Below, in pieces: positions 25,536 through 35,205 of a stretch of DNA of 64,000 nt (its first letter is position 1; every line of letters begins with the position of its first letter). The position numbers and the translations under genes were made by a program. The DNA is from Candidatus Obscuribacterales bacterium (GTDB lineage: Bacteria > Cyanobacteriota > Vampirovibrionia > Obscuribacterales > Obscuribacteraceae): NCBI GenBank assembly GCA_019752635.1, contig JAIELX010000056.1, positions 1 to 64,000 on the forward strand, given 5' to 3'. The notes under the pieces are model-generated. The model did no database searches and was not told the origin of the DNA. It worked only from the letters and a program-made list of their open reading frames with translations.

Positions 25536-28500
25536 TTGAAAACTTTTTCGCCTCAATGGTAACTCATCGGTTTCCAGTGTTTTTTCTCTTTGTGCTCGCG
25601 TTGATTGGCGGGATGCACGCGTTGAGTCAGCTGCCTATTGATGCTTTTCCGGACCTGGCCAACAATCAGGTTCAGGTGTTGACCGATGCTCCGGGAATGG
25701 CTCCACTGGAGACCGAGCAGCTTGTTACCATTCCGATCGAGTCCATCATGAATGGCTTGCCTTCCGTCATGCAGGTGCGGTCAACTTCTAAGTTCGGTGT
25801 CTCTATCGTCACTGTGGTTTTTGAAGACAGCGTCAATGTTTACTTTGCACGCCAGCTGGTGTTTGAGCGCTTGCAAAGCGCCAGGGGGCGGTTGCCCAAA
25901 GGCATTGAGCCGCAGCTTGGCCCGGTGGCTACTGCCATGGGCGAAATCTATCACTATGCGTTGCAAGGAAAGTCATACAGCATTACCGAACTCAAGACAC
26001 TTCAAGATTGGAGTGTCAAGTACCAGCTTCGATCGTTGACAGGTGTGGCAGAGGTTAACACTTTTGGTGGCGTGACCCAAGAGTATGTCGTTACTGTTTA
26101 TCCCGCTAAGCTTACTCAGTACTCTGTGACGCTTGCTGAAGTGTTTGATGCCCTGTCTCGAAACAATGCCAACTTCGGTGCGGGCATAATTCAGCACAAC
26201 GCAGAACAGTACACTGTGCGGGGGATTGGCCGAGTCAATACTACCGGCGACATCGAGAAAATCATGGTTGCTACCCGAAACGGGGTCCCTGTTCATGTAA
26301 GCGAGGTTGCGTCCGTGAGCGTGGGTGGTGCTCTGCGGTTGGGGGCGGCGACCAAAGATGGTAATGGCGAAGTTGTCACCGGCATCGTGATGATGCTGAA
26401 AGGCGAAAATTCAAGAGACGTAATCGCAAGAGTTAAGGAGCGCGTTGAGCAGATTAGAAAAACACTGCCGGCAGGTGTAACCATTACTCCGTTCTATGAC
26501 CAGTCTGCGCTCGTTGAGCGCACCGTTCATACAGTTACATCGAACCTGATTGAAAGTGGCGTTCTCGTCATTGTGGTGCTTCTGGCGATGCTGGGAAATA
26601 TTCGCGCAGCATTGATTGTTGCCTTAACCATTCCGATTTCGATGATGTTTTCGATCATGGGTATGAGGGCGTTGGGTATCACTGCGAACATCATGAGTTT
26701 GGGCGCAATCGACTTTGGCATGATAGTCGACGGATCAATTGTCATGGCGGAGAATTGTTTGCGAAGGTTGTCGCATGGAGGGGAAGGCGACAAGGCCAGT
26801 TTGGAGATTATTCAGGATTCTGTTCGCGAAGTTTATCGACCGATTTTGTTCGGTGTTCTCATTATCACCGTCGTATACATGCCGATTCTCTCTTTACAGG
26901 GAATGGAGTATAAGATGTTTTCGCCAATGGTTTTCACCGTGTGCTTTGCTCTTCTCGGCTCGCTGATCACCGCGCTGCTGCTGGTGCCGGTTTTGTGCCA
27001 TTTGTTGCTGACGGGAAAGGTAAGGGAATGGGAGAGCCTGATCCTCAAGTTGATTAAGCCTCCGTATCAGAGACTTCTAAACTGCTGCCTGAAACACAAA
27101 GGACCGACGGTAGCATTGGCGCTAATTTCGGTGGTCTGCGCCATCGCTTACGTGCCCTGTCTAGGCACGCAGTTTGTTCCGCGTCTTGAAGAAGGCAATA
27201 TCATCATAGAAACACGCAACTTGCCCAGTATCTCTTTGTCTGAAGCCTTGCGTGTCTCCACCATAATCGAAAAGACTATAGGGCACTTGCCCGAAATTGA
27301 AACAGTTGTTTGTCGCACGGGGCGTCCTGATCTAGCTACAGACCCGATGGGTGTTTATCAAACCGACGTCTATGTAATGCTGAAGCCTCGTGAGCAATGG
27401 CCGGCAAATCGCAGCAAAGAACAGATTGTCGAAGATTTGCGCAAGTTGATCGTGGCGCAAATTCCCGGTGCTACTTTCAATTTTACGCAGTTAATTGCTA
27501 TGCGTGTTGATGAGCTGGTTTCCGGCGTTCGTTCCGATGTTGCCGTCAAACTATTTGGTGATGATCTCAGTGTCTTAAAAGAGCAGGCAGCAGTGGTCGG
27601 GCAGTTACTTGGGACCATTCCCGGGCAAACCGACTTGCAGGTAGAGACTATTAGCGGGAGCAATCAGCTGTTGATCACCCCTGACCGAGAACGCCTTGCT
27701 CGTTACGGGGTGGATCTTTCCAACGTGCAGGCTGCTGTTCAAACGGCGATAATCGGCACCGGCGTGTCAGAAGTTTTGGAAGGTAGAAAACGATTTGACC
27801 TGCGTGTGAAGTTTCCTGAAGGCAGCGATGTTAACCCTCTGGCTGTAGAGAATCTGCTTGTCGATGGCGCCGGCGCGAGACGGGTGCCCCTGTCTCAATT
27901 GGCAAGAATTGAAGTTAATGAAGGTGTTGACGTGATTAATCGCGAATTTGCCCAGCGACGCATTGTTGTTCAGTGCAACGTCAAGGCGCGCGACGTTGGC
28001 TCTTTTGTGAGCGAAGCGCAGGCGAAGATGAAAAAGTCGCTGAAATTGCCGGACGGCTATTATCTGCAATGGGGGGGACAATTTGAAAATCAGCAAAGAG
28101 CTCTCAATAGATTGATGGTTGTGGTCCCAATTTCCATCCTGATAATTTTCCTGTTACTTGTGGCTACATTCTCTTCAGTTAGCGACGCGTTGATAGTGTT
28201 GCTAAATGTTCCCTTTGCCCTCATTGGGGGAGTGGTGGCGCTGGCTGCAAACAACCTCTACCTGAGCGTTCCTGCGACAATAGGTTTTATAGCCTTGTTT
28301 GGCGTGGCTGTGCTGAACGGTCTTGTGCTCATTTCGTACATCAATAAACTCAAGAAAGATGGACTAGGCGTAGATGAGGCGATAACGCGAGGCTGTGAAA
28401 TTCGCCTGCGACCTGTTCTGCTAACGGCGATGGTAGCCGTATTGGGCTTTATTCCGATGGCTGTGTCGACCGGCGCAGGGGCTGAGGTTCAGAAGCCACT

Positions 28501-28642
28501 GGCGACGGTTGTTATTGGCGGAATTGTCACATCGACGCTCTTGACGCTGCTGGTGTTGCCAGTGATTTACAGTTGGAAATGCCGCTATTTTGACGATAAA
28601 AAAGCTTTGGCGTCTGCCGTGCCTTTCGAGCCCCGCGTCTGA
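25532..28642 (+). CDS. czcA: heavy-metal efflux RND pump, CzcA type
   Basis: A 1036-residue inner-membrane proton/cation antiporter with twelve membrane helices and two large periplasmic loops. The TM4 motif LGAIDFGMIVDGSIVMAEN has the Asp-Asp-Glu pattern of the HME1-3 clade, which exports divalent ions such as Co2+, Zn2+, Cd2+ or Ni2+; Cu+/Ag+ pumps of the CusA group carry a different motif. The N-terminal LPIDAFPDLANNQV is typical for the family. Length matches CzcA (~1050). ATG at 25532 overlaps the adaptor gene. The metal named is an inference from the motif. Confidence 0.94.
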   Translation: MIENFFASMVTHRFPVFFLFVLALIGGMHALSQLPIDAFPDLANNQVQVLTDAPGMAPLETEQLVTIPIESIMNGLPSVMQVRSTSKFGVSIVTVVFEDSVNVYFARQLVFERLQSARGRLPKGIEPQLGPVATAMGEIYHYALQGKSYSITELKTLQDWSVKYQLRSLTGVAEVNTFGGVTQEYVVTVYPAKLTQYSVTLAEVFDALSRNNANFGAGIIQHNAEQYTVRGIGRVNTTGDIEKIMVATRNGVPVHVSEVASVSVGGALRLGAATKDGNGEVVTGIVMMLKGENSRDVIARVKERVEQIRKTLPAGVTITPFYDQSALVERTVHTVTSNLIESGVLVIVVLLAMLGNIRAALIVALTIPISMMFSIMGMRALGITANIMSLGAIDFGMIVDGSIVMAENCLRRLSHGGEGDKASLEIIQDSVREVYRPILFGVLIITVVYMPILSLQGMEYKMFSPMVFTVCFALLGSLITALLLVPVLCHLLLTGKVREWESLILKLIKPPYQRLLNCCLKHKGPTVALALISVVCAIAYVPCLGTQFVPRLEEGNIIIETRNLPSISLSEALRVSTIIEKTIGHLPEIETVVCRTGRPDLATDPMGVYQTDVYVMLKPREQWPANRSKEQIVEDLRKLIVAQIPGATFNFTQLIAMRVDELVSGVRSDVAVKLFGDDLSVLKEQAAVVGQLLGTIPGQTDLQVETISGSNQLLITPDRERLARYGVDLSNVQAAVQTAIIGTGVSEVLEGRKRFDLRVKFPEGSDVNPLAVENLLVDGAGARRVPLSQLARIEVNEGVDVINREFAQRRIVVQCNVKARDVGSFVSEAQAKMKKSLKLPDGYYLQWGGQFENQQRALNRLMVVVPISILIIFLLLVATFSSVSDALIVLLNVPFALIGGVVALAANNLYLSVPATIGFIALFGVAVLNGLVLISYINKLKKDGLGVDEAITRGCEIRLRPVLLTAMVAVLGFIPMAVSTGAGAEVQKPLATVVIGGIVTSTLLTLLVLPVIYSWKCRYFDDKKALASAVPFEPRV

Positions 28643-28670
28643 GCACCAGCGGCCGCTCGGCGGATTGATG

Positions 28671-29234
28671 TCACAACTGCTTTGTTGTCTGGCTTTCGAC
28701 CTGTTGGAACTTAGCAAGGCAGGCCAAAAGGCCAATTAAGCCAAGTCCGAAGAAGCCCAGCGGTGCTAACAAAGGAGGGCTCTCCTCCTCGTTCTCTTTC
28801 ATTTCGCTCGTTGCACTGTGGGGACCTGCAATCTTGCTGTCATGTTCATCTTCGACAGCCCTATCGCCCGCCTTGTGTTCGCGCTCTTCCGAAGGACCCG
28901 GTGTCGCTGCCAAAACTGAGACCACTCTGTACAGACCCTTTAGAGGATTGCCGTCGCTGTGAAACCAGAAGCCGAGAAGCCCGACTACAGTTGCTGCCCC
29001 GAATGCGAACATCAGTAGCTTCCTTCCCCCTCTTGTCCAAAACATCAGTCCGGCAGGGATCAACAGTATCATTGCCAGGCAATAAGCCAGAGGAATCCAC
29101 GCTTTCCATGTCTCGTTGAGTATGGGCGTGTGCTCTACTTTTACATCAACGAGCAGCAGAAAAAATGCGCTCAGCAGGACCAAGACTAAGCTCTTATTCA
29201 AACCCGGGTTAGAAATCAGATTTCGTTTTTGCAT
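28671..29234 (-). CDS. membrane protein, function unknown
   Basis: A 187-residue protein with four likely membrane helices (SLVLVLLSAFFLLLV, WIPLAYCLAMILLIPAGLMF, LLMFAFGAATVVGLLGFW and LGFFGLGLIGLLACLA). Between the third and fourth is a charged loop rich in Glu, His and Asp (~115-150). No family recognised. It is convergent with the metal pump gene. ATG at 29234 has AGGA seven bases upstream. The acidic/His loop could bind metal, which would suit the position beside the pump, but this is only a guess. Confidence 0.7.
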   Translation of the reverse strand: MQKRNLISNPGLNKSLVLVLLSAFFLLLVDVKVEHTPILNETWKAWIPLAYCLAMILLIPAGLMFWTRGGRKLLMFAFGAATVVGLLGFWFHSDGNPLKGLYRVVSVLAATPGPSEEREHKAGDRAVEDEHDSKIAGPHSATSEMKENEEESPPLLAPLGFFGLGLIGLLACLAKFQQVESQTTKQL

Positions 29235-29320
29235 GAATGAGTCCTACTAATTGAGGCACGCGCTTATCTACTAGGACTCGACTCTGCAGCTTAGGTTCCG
29301 TTTTCGCCCGGGAACGAGCG

Positions 29321-30688
29321 CTAAACTTTGAGCATGTGTTCTGCCTTCTGGTTTTCGGTGTGTTCCTGCAACGCCGAGGGCTGTGCGTCCGGATCCGAAA
29401 ATGCAGTTGATGCCAGAGGATTACTGTACGCAGTTGCTGGAGCGGGTTCCAGTTCCAGCGCTGCGGCACCGACTTTTGCATTGGCTTCCCATCCCGGCTG
29501 ACGGAACACTCCTTCCCAGCGCGCCATCACCACCGAAGCAAGGCAATTGCCCAGCACGTTTACGGCGGTCCGAGCCATGTCCATCAAAGTATCGACGCCC
29601 AGGATCAATGCGATGCCTGCTAACGGCAGGTTGAATGATGCAAGCGTGCCTGCCAGTATCACTAGCGATGCTCTGGGCACTGCTGCCACGCCTTTGCTGG
29701 TCAGCATCAGTGTGAGCATCATCATCACCTGCTGTTCAATCGACATCGAAACGCCGGCCGCCTGTGCCACGAATGTTGCGGCCAGTGAGAGGTATAACGT
29801 GGTTCCATCCAAGTTGAAGGTGTAGCCGACTGGCAGCACAAAGCTTACAACGTTGCGAGGAACACCGAGCTTTTCCATAGCAACCAACGCTTTGGGCAAT
29901 GCGGCTTCGCTGCTGGTGGTCGAGAAAGCGAGAATAACCGGCTCTTTCACTGCGCCGATAAAATCTTTGATTGGCACGCGGGCGATCAATGCCACTGGCA
30001 GTAGTACCACTAAGGCGAAGAGGAATAGGGCCAGATAGAGGGTGCCAACGAGCTTGCCGAGGTCCAACAAGACCGTCAATCCGTGCTGACCTACTGTGGC
30101 CGCCATTGCGCCGGCTACTCCGTATGGCGCCAGCCTCATTACGTAACCGGTGTACTTGAACATTACCTCTGAAAGTGATTCGCACAGCTTCAAAACCGGC
30201 TCTGCTTTCACTGCACTGACGGCCGAAGCAAACAAGATCGAGAACACCACTATTTGAAGCACGTCTCCCCGGGCCATCGCGTCGACGACGCTGCTGGGGA
30301 ACGTGTGCGTGATTATGTCTGCCAGTTGGGGTTGCTTTGCCGCAAGAGCAGCGGCGTCACCGGCTGTTGTCGTGTTCAGAGCCACGCCGGCCCCCGGTCT
30401 GCAGATATTAGCCACGAGCAGTCCGATTGCCAGAGCGAATGTTGTAACAACCTCAAAGTAGATCATCGACTTGAGACCCAGGCGTCCCACCGATTTGAGG
30501 TTCTCGTGACCGGCGATGCCCACCACCAGCGTTGCGAATACCAGCGGAGCGATAATGCTCTTCACCAAGTGCAGGAACACGTCCGCCACTACATGAAGCG
30601 ACTTCCCGAATTCAGGGGCAAGCCAGCCGACTAGAATACCGACGACAAGACCGACGAAGATTTGTGCCGTTAGCCCGAAATTTCGCAC
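29321..30688 (-). CDS. dicarboxylate/amino acid:cation symporter (DAACS family)
   Basis: A 455-residue transporter of the DctA/GltP family that takes up glutamate, aspartate or C4-dicarboxylates with H+ or Na+. Family marks are TTSSEAALPKAL (the serine-rich hairpin HP1), VLPVGYTFNLDGTTLYLS (NxDGT in TM7) and VDTLMDMARTAVNVLGN (TM8), with eight membrane helices in total. GTG at 30688 was chosen because GGAGA stands eight bases upstream; the frame begins at TTG 30709 without a ribosome site. The last ~60 residues are a soluble tail rich in Ala, Glu and Gln, longer than usual. Substrate is not readable. Confidence 0.92.
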   Translation of the reverse strand: MRNFGLTAQIFVGLVVGILVGWLAPEFGKSLHVVADVFLHLVKSIIAPLVFATLVVGIAGHENLKSVGRLGLKSMIYFEVVTTFALAIGLLVANICRPGAGVALNTTTAGDAAALAAKQPQLADIITHTFPSSVVDAMARGDVLQIVVFSILFASAVSAVKAEPVLKLCESLSEVMFKYTGYVMRLAPYGVAGAMAATVGQHGLTVLLDLGKLVGTLYLALFLFALVVLLPVALIARVPIKDFIGAVKEPVILAFSTTSSEAALPKALVAMEKLGVPRNVVSFVLPVGYTFNLDGTTLYLSLAATFVAQAAGVSMSIEQQVMMMLTLMLTSKGVAAVPRASLVILAGTLASFNLPLAGIALILGVDTLMDMARTAVNVLGNCLASVVMARWEGVFRQPGWEANAKVGAAALELEPAPATAYSNPLASTAFSDPDAQPSALQEHTENQKAEHMLKV

Positions 30689-30813
30689 CTGTTTTTCTCC
30701 GCTGTGCAACGACTCGCAGCTTGCAAGGTTAAACGATGATGCTTGCGGGCGCTAGGGGAATTTTGCGTATTTGAAGCTGAAATGGCTTGATTGGAGAATT
30801 CTTACGGAGTGAC

Positions 30814-31344
30814 CTATTGTTTCTTGCGTCCCCAGCCTTGTTTCATTCGATAGGATTCATACTGCACAATCTGTTCCGGCCTGAGTTGGCGGCGTATTTC
30901 CAGAGACATGCGGCAGTACTGGCAGCTGATATCGCTATAAAGTTGCGAGAGGTCTGTCTGTTTCACCATGATTTGATCGGACGACAGCCCCGTAGTAATT
31001 CCCGTGAGAAACTCCTGCCGCTTCTGATTATATGTTTGGCGCAGCGGATCGATTTTAGGGCGAAATGCCTCTACAACTGCGGTAATACTGCTTCTTTGCT
31101 CGGGGGTGGCGCTCACGGTATCCAGAATTGCTTGCAAATGAGACCCGTAGGGCCGCGAAAACGGTTCTGCCGGACTCTTGGCCGTCCCGGCGGCATTCTT
31201 AGCAGGAGAAGATTTTGAGGGCGTGTCTTTGTCATCGGGATCAGCGATGCTTGCGCTGGAAGCAATCAAAGCAATGGCAATGGCAAGCGCTGTTCCTGTC
31301 CATGCAAGAACGTCGCTTCGCTTTGGGCGAAGGAGTTGCGACAT
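30814..31344 (-). CDS. Spy/CpxP-like periplasmic helical protein
   Basis: About 176 residues with a signal peptide (VLAWTGTALAIAIALIASSASIA) and a helical domain that matches the Spy/CpxP/ZraP-like pattern: SATPEQRSSITAVVEAFRP, a middle helix LRQTYNQKRQEFL, and a final LRPEQIVQYESY in place of LTPEQR. Family members are ATP-independent chaperones or metal-resistance proteins of the periplasm. ATG at 31344 was chosen over the one at 31368 to bring the signal peptide nearer the start; the ribosome site is weak for both. It is divergent from the PBP gene. Confidence 0.75.
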   Translation of the reverse strand: MSQLLRPKRSDVLAWTGTALAIAIALIASSASIADPDDKDTPSKSSPAKNAAGTAKSPAEPFSRPYGSHLQAILDTVSATPEQRSSITAVVEAFRPKIDPLRQTYNQKRQEFLTGITTGLSSDQIMVKQTDLSQLYSDISCQYCRMSLEIRRQLRPEQIVQYESYRMKQGWGRKKQ

Positions 31345-31529
31345 GAAAACACGAGCTCCGACAAACATGGAAAATGTCCGATAGAATTATAAAATCAGCT
31401 ACTTCAGATATACCCCAAAACTGAAAAACCTGCTGTACAGCCGACACCAAATTAGCCTTGTCAAGCCGGTTCGAACATGGTTAAATTTTTGATCAGCATC
31501 TTGGGACTCCAAGATTACCCGGGTTACTA

Positions 31530-33758
31530 ATGCCACGACTGCCGCTGTTTCCCCGCTTTCATGGTCCGGAAGACGAGTCGGATAAAGACTCTCGAAGCTT
31601 CGAACGTCCAGAATTGCTGAAATTGAAGCAGCAAGAGAGCAGCACAGCGGCCAAACAAGCAACCATGAAGCTTTGGCTCGTTATATTCAACGGCTTCTGC
31701 CTCGCTTTGGTTGCCGTAGTAACCTGCTTCTGCGTCATGGTCGGCGTTCACCTGTTCAAAGTGCCCGACTTGTCCTACCTGGAAAACTACAATCCGGTTC
31801 AGACCGTGCAGATCTATGACTGCCGGGATAAGTTGATTTGCAGTGTTAGCGGAATCGAGAAGCGGACGATAGTCCCCTTTAACGCGATTTCTCCTGCTAT
31901 GAAAAAGGCTTTGCTTGCAGCGGAAGATCACCGCTTTTACGAGCATCACGGTGTCAGTCCGATCGGTATCGCCCGCGCAGTACTCTCCAACGCCACTCGA
32001 GGGAAAGTGGTTGAAGGTGGTTCTACCATCACTCAGCAGTTGGTGAAGAATCTGTTCTTTGACGGGGAAAAGCGCACCATTGATCTAAAGATCGCCGAAC
32101 TTATTGTCTCCATGAAACTAGAGGATCGCTTCTCCAAAGATAAGATCATGGAACTTTACCTCAACGAAGTTTACTTCGGTAACAACTCCTATGGTATTGA
32201 ACAAGCGGCACGTCGATATTTTGCTAAACGTGCCGCGGATCTTACCGTTGCCGAATCGGCCTTTCTTGCGGGAATCATTCGTTCCCCGAGCGCGGGCGGA
32301 ATGGTCGAGCATCGCGCCTCGTTTATGGAGAGGCAAAGAGAAGTCATTCAGAAAATGGCCGAGTACGGTTTCATTGATCAGTTCGGCGCTGATTTTGCCA
32401 AGTCGCAGCAACTGACGTTTCAGCCAGTAGTGCCGGAAGAGCGAGCCAAAGTGCAGATTCCGAAGTATCCCTACTACGTTACCACCGTCATTGCTCAAAT
32501 GCAGGCGCGTTATGGCTCTGCCGCCATCGAGCGCCATGGTCTGAAAATTTTTACGAATTTGGACCCGATTGCTCAAGACACGGCAGAACGGACCCTGGCG
32601 GCAGGCGTGCGCAATGCACCTTATGGAGTAAACCAAGGTGCGCTTGTGTCGATTCGCATCGCCGACGGTGCAGTGCTTGCACTGGTTGGAGGCGTGGGCA
32701 ACTATCTGGACAACCAGTGGAATTGTGCAACAAATCCGCATACCGCCGGCTCTTCGTTCAAGCCGTTCGTCTACCTTGCCGCTATCGAGCGGGGGTTGAT
32801 CAACGAAAATGGTTATGTTGATGACACGCCGATGTCTGTCCGGCAGGAAGATGGTACGGAATACAAGCCTAAGAATTTCGACGGAAAGTATCTGGGATTG
32901 ACCACCGTCGCGAAAGCTTTTGCCTGGTCGCGAAATTTACCGGCGTTGAAAACTGCTATGGCTGTTGGTATTCCTGCTGTAATAGACACGGCGGCGCGCG
33001 CAGGGGTGCGGTCCAAAATGCAATTGCACCTGGCCGAAGCTCTTGGCTCTTGTGCTGTGACGCCTTTGGAAATGGCAACTGCTTATTCGACTTTGGCTCG
33101 GGGCGGCGAGTATGTTGCGCCGACAATGGTACGCAGGGCGGAAACAAAGACAGGGCATGTGCTCGATAATTTCCGCGGCGACCGATATGCTGTTTTCGAT
33201 AGAGGCAGCGTGGCGCAAATAGTAGATTTGATGCAAGATGTTGTCGCTTATGGCACGGGACAATTGGCGAAATTGCCTGATCGCCCGGTTGCCGGCAAGA
33301 CCGGTACGGCGGATCAAGGCAAGGACTTGTGGTTCGTCGGCTTCACACCGGATATGGTGACAGCCGTTTGGGGGGGGAACAAAGACAACCGGGCCGTGGG
33401 CGGCGGGGTCACTGGCGGCACAGTGATGACCTCGATCTGGCGCAACTACAACTCGTCGTATTATCGCCAGACTCGCATTCCCGGCGGCTTCTTCACCTGT
33501 TCGAATCGTGGACCCGCTATGTTCGGAGCCGATAAGGGACTACCATACACGGCAGCGCCTGCCGCCTCTGCTCCAACGCGTTACACGGCAGCCTCCAGCA
33601 ATTATGTCTCCTACGCATCACAGATCGCCAGACGTCGGGCCGCTGCGCGTCGCACGCGCACCGCTATCGCACCGGTCCGTCGTAGCGCACCACGCGGTGG
33701 TGTCGTCAATCGCGCCGACCACGGAGTGACGGATTACGCGTGGGTCAAGCGCCGCTAG
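31530..33758 (+). CDS. class A penicillin-binding protein (PBP1A type)
   Basis: A 742-residue bifunctional peptidoglycan synthase. A short cytoplasmic head precedes a membrane helix at ~48-75 (LWLVIFNGFCLALVAVV). The GT51 glycosyltransferase domain has AAEDHRFYEHHGV (catalytic Glu), GGSTITQQLVKN and NEVYFGNNSYGIEQAARRYF. The transpeptidase domain has the SxxK motif in AGSSFKPF, SxN as SRN, and KTGTA. A basic, Arg/Ala-rich tail of ~60 residues at the C-terminus is unusual. No clear ribosome site precedes ATG 31530. It makes glycan chains and cross-links in the periplasm. The gene overlaps the convergent NUDIX gene by 14 bases. Confidence 0.95.
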   Translation: MPRLPLFPRFHGPEDESDKDSRSFERPELLKLKQQESSTAAKQATMKLWLVIFNGFCLALVAVVTCFCVMVGVHLFKVPDLSYLENYNPVQTVQIYDCRDKLICSVSGIEKRTIVPFNAISPAMKKALLAAEDHRFYEHHGVSPIGIARAVLSNATRGKVVEGGSTITQQLVKNLFFDGEKRTIDLKIAELIVSMKLEDRFSKDKIMELYLNEVYFGNNSYGIEQAARRYFAKRAADLTVAESAFLAGIIRSPSAGGMVEHRASFMERQREVIQKMAEYGFIDQFGADFAKSQQLTFQPVVPEERAKVQIPKYPYYVTTVIAQMQARYGSAAIERHGLKIFTNLDPIAQDTAERTLAAGVRNAPYGVNQGALVSIRIADGAVLALVGGVGNYLDNQWNCATNPHTAGSSFKPFVYLAAIERGLINENGYVDDTPMSVRQEDGTEYKPKNFDGKYLGLTTVAKAFAWSRNLPALKTAMAVGIPAVIDTAARAGVRSKMQLHLAEALGSCAVTPLEMATAYSTLARGGEYVAPTMVRRAETKTGHVLDNFRGDRYAVFDRGSVAQIVDLMQDVVAYGTGQLAKLPDRPVAGKTGTADQGKDLWFVGFTPDMVTAVWGGNKDNRAVGGGVTGGTVMTSIWRNYNSSYYRQTRIPGGFFTCSNRGPAMFGADKGLPYTAAPAASAPTRYTAASSNYVSYASQIARRRAAARRTRTAIAPVRRSAPRGGVVNRADHGVTDYAWVKRR

Positions 33759-34314
33759 ATTGAAGCCTGGCTGGTTCACCTTGCAGTCTGAACAATGCTT
33801 TTGCGATGCCGACTATCGAAAAATTGTCGCAAATGGTGTTGTCTTCAATCAATGCCCTGGTTTGCTCAATGGCAATCCAGCGAAAGCTCGGGTTCTCGTC
33901 GGGCTGCAGCTGTTGCTTGCCTTCAACCAAATCCGTTGCCAGGAAATAGTGGCATCGCCAGTCGGAGAGACCTTGTGAACCATAGGCAGTGCCTAGTGCT
34001 TCCCATGTGCCGGCTGTTAATCCTGTTTCTTCCTCTAGTTCTCGCTTTGCGGCCGCGAGGGGATCTTCCGTTGGTGCGATTTTGCCAGCCGGTAACTCAA
34101 CGAGCGTGCGGCCGATTACCACTCGATACGATTCGATGAAAGCTACTTGGTTCTGTGCATTGAGCGCAAAGATAACCGCTCCGTCGAGCCCTTTCATTGT
34201 CGCAAGCTCTAACCTGTGACCATTGGCTTCCAGGAGAAGGACCTCAACTGTCTGCATGGTGCTCTGCCAGACGATGTTGCGTTGGATGACTTCGATGAAA
34301 GGTTTTTCTTCCAT
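33745..34314 (-). CDS. NUDIX hydrolase, ADP-ribose pyrophosphatase-like
   Basis: A 189-residue NUDIX enzyme. The box GKIAPTEDPLAAAKRELEEETGL fits GX5EX7REUXEEXGU, with the Mg2+-binding Glu residues present. The preceding ALNAQNQVAFIESYRVVIGRTLVELPAG is typical of ADP-ribose and ADP-sugar pyrophosphatases. ATG at 34314 has AGGT about eight bases upstream. It hydrolyses a nucleoside diphosphate linked to another moiety, probably ADP-ribose. Stand-alone gene. Confidence 0.9.
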   Translation of the reverse strand: MEEKPFIEVIQRNIVWQSTMQTVEVLLLEANGHRLELATMKGLDGAVIFALNAQNQVAFIESYRVVIGRTLVELPAGKIAPTEDPLAAAKRELEEETGLTAGTWEALGTAYGSQGLSDWRCHYFLATDLVEGKQQLQPDENPSFRWIAIEQTRALIEDNTICDNFSIVGIAKALFRLQGEPARLQSSGA

Positions 34315-34439
34315 TTAATTAGCACCTGAAGGAAACTTTCTACCCCGCCTAATTTTTCCAATTCATTTGTTGGAGCACAAGTAGTTATTATCGAAGTGTG
34401 TGCAGCGCTTCGGTTCAGGTATCTGCGGGGAATCTGATT

Positions 34440-34979
34440 ATGTCTTTCTTTACGAGGAACGTGTTACCTAAGCCGAACTACGAAGTTCGGCCTGCACATA
34501 AGTACAACCTGGTTGGCTACTGGTTGAACAGCGGCGTTTGTGAAGCTACATCCGAAGTCCGTTCTCGACTGGAAGACCTTTGCGCCAGAAGGGGCGGGCA
34601 CAAGTTGGCATTCTTGGAGTGCGAAACCGGTGTTCCGCAAAACCCGATGAGAGTCGGACTTTGGAATGTCCTTCGCCGCATGGTGTGCCGTCACTGTCAA
34701 CCTAAAAGAATGTGTTTCGGTGTTATTAACCTGGAAGACTTCTTGACTCAAGCGCTTGGTCGTTGCGATTGTGCGAATCCCGAAGGTCTTGATGGTATGG
34801 TTGTGGCAAACCTTCGCCACATTTCGAATGATCAAATGATGACCACCCAGTTGATTTTGTTGCTGGCGGAACGGGGTAAGCATGTGCTCAATGAAGACGG
34901 ATTGTGCGTGTCATGCTGCCATCCCACCACCAAATCGATGCTCGAAAAGAAGAAAGCACTGGTTGTTAGAGCATCTTAG
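34440..34979 (+). CDS. Cys-rich protein of unknown function
   Basis: A 179-residue soluble protein with nine or so Cys residues, most in the second half: CRHC (~83-86), CDC (~108-110) and LCVSCCHP near the C-terminus. The arrangement suggests one or two metal sites but no known zinc-finger family was recognised. ATG at 34440 has GGGGA eight bases upstream. Downstream lies the duplicated palindromic element, whose first hairpin could end the transcript. Confidence 0.65.
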   Translation: MSFFTRNVLPKPNYEVRPAHKYNLVGYWLNSGVCEATSEVRSRLEDLCARRGGHKLAFLECETGVPQNPMRVGLWNVLRRMVCRHCQPKRMCFGVINLEDFLTQALGRCDCANPEGLDGMVVANLRHISNDQMMTTQLILLLAERGKHVLNEDGLCVSCCHPTTKSMLEKKKALVVRAS

Positions 34980-35070
34980 AAAGTTTTCCTCCACCCCCGG
35001 AAATCTGCTCTCAAAGCCCCCGTTCTCCAGCTGGAGACCGGGGGCTTTGAGATCTTATATGTAGGCGCTC
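34979..35070 (+). repeat. extragenic palindromic element, copy 1
   Basis: About 92 bases after the Cys-rich gene. The core 35010-35051 is a nearly perfect 42-base palindrome: CTCAAAGCCCCCG with its complement CGGGGGCTTTGAG, and an inner TCTCCAG / CTGGAGA; only one position is unpaired. It may act as a terminator but lacks a good T-run after it (ATCTTATAT). A second copy stands at 35206-35296. Confidence 0.8.
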
Positions 35071-35205
35071 CGGCGACGCTGCGCTGTTGCGGCTCCTCGC
35101 CGCTCGAGCTTCGCTTCCTTTTTTTTCTGCGGTTTTCCAATAGCGTTGTTGGAATGGTACCTGTCATAGTGATTATGTGAGCGATGCACGAATCGCGATA
35201 AGCTC
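35071..35205. other. spacer between the two palindromic elements
   Basis: About 135 bases with no gene. It holds a 19-base segment, CGCCGCTCGAGCTTCGCTT (35098-35116), which recurs with one change at 36980-36998, and an eight-T run shortly after it. Confidence 0.5.
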
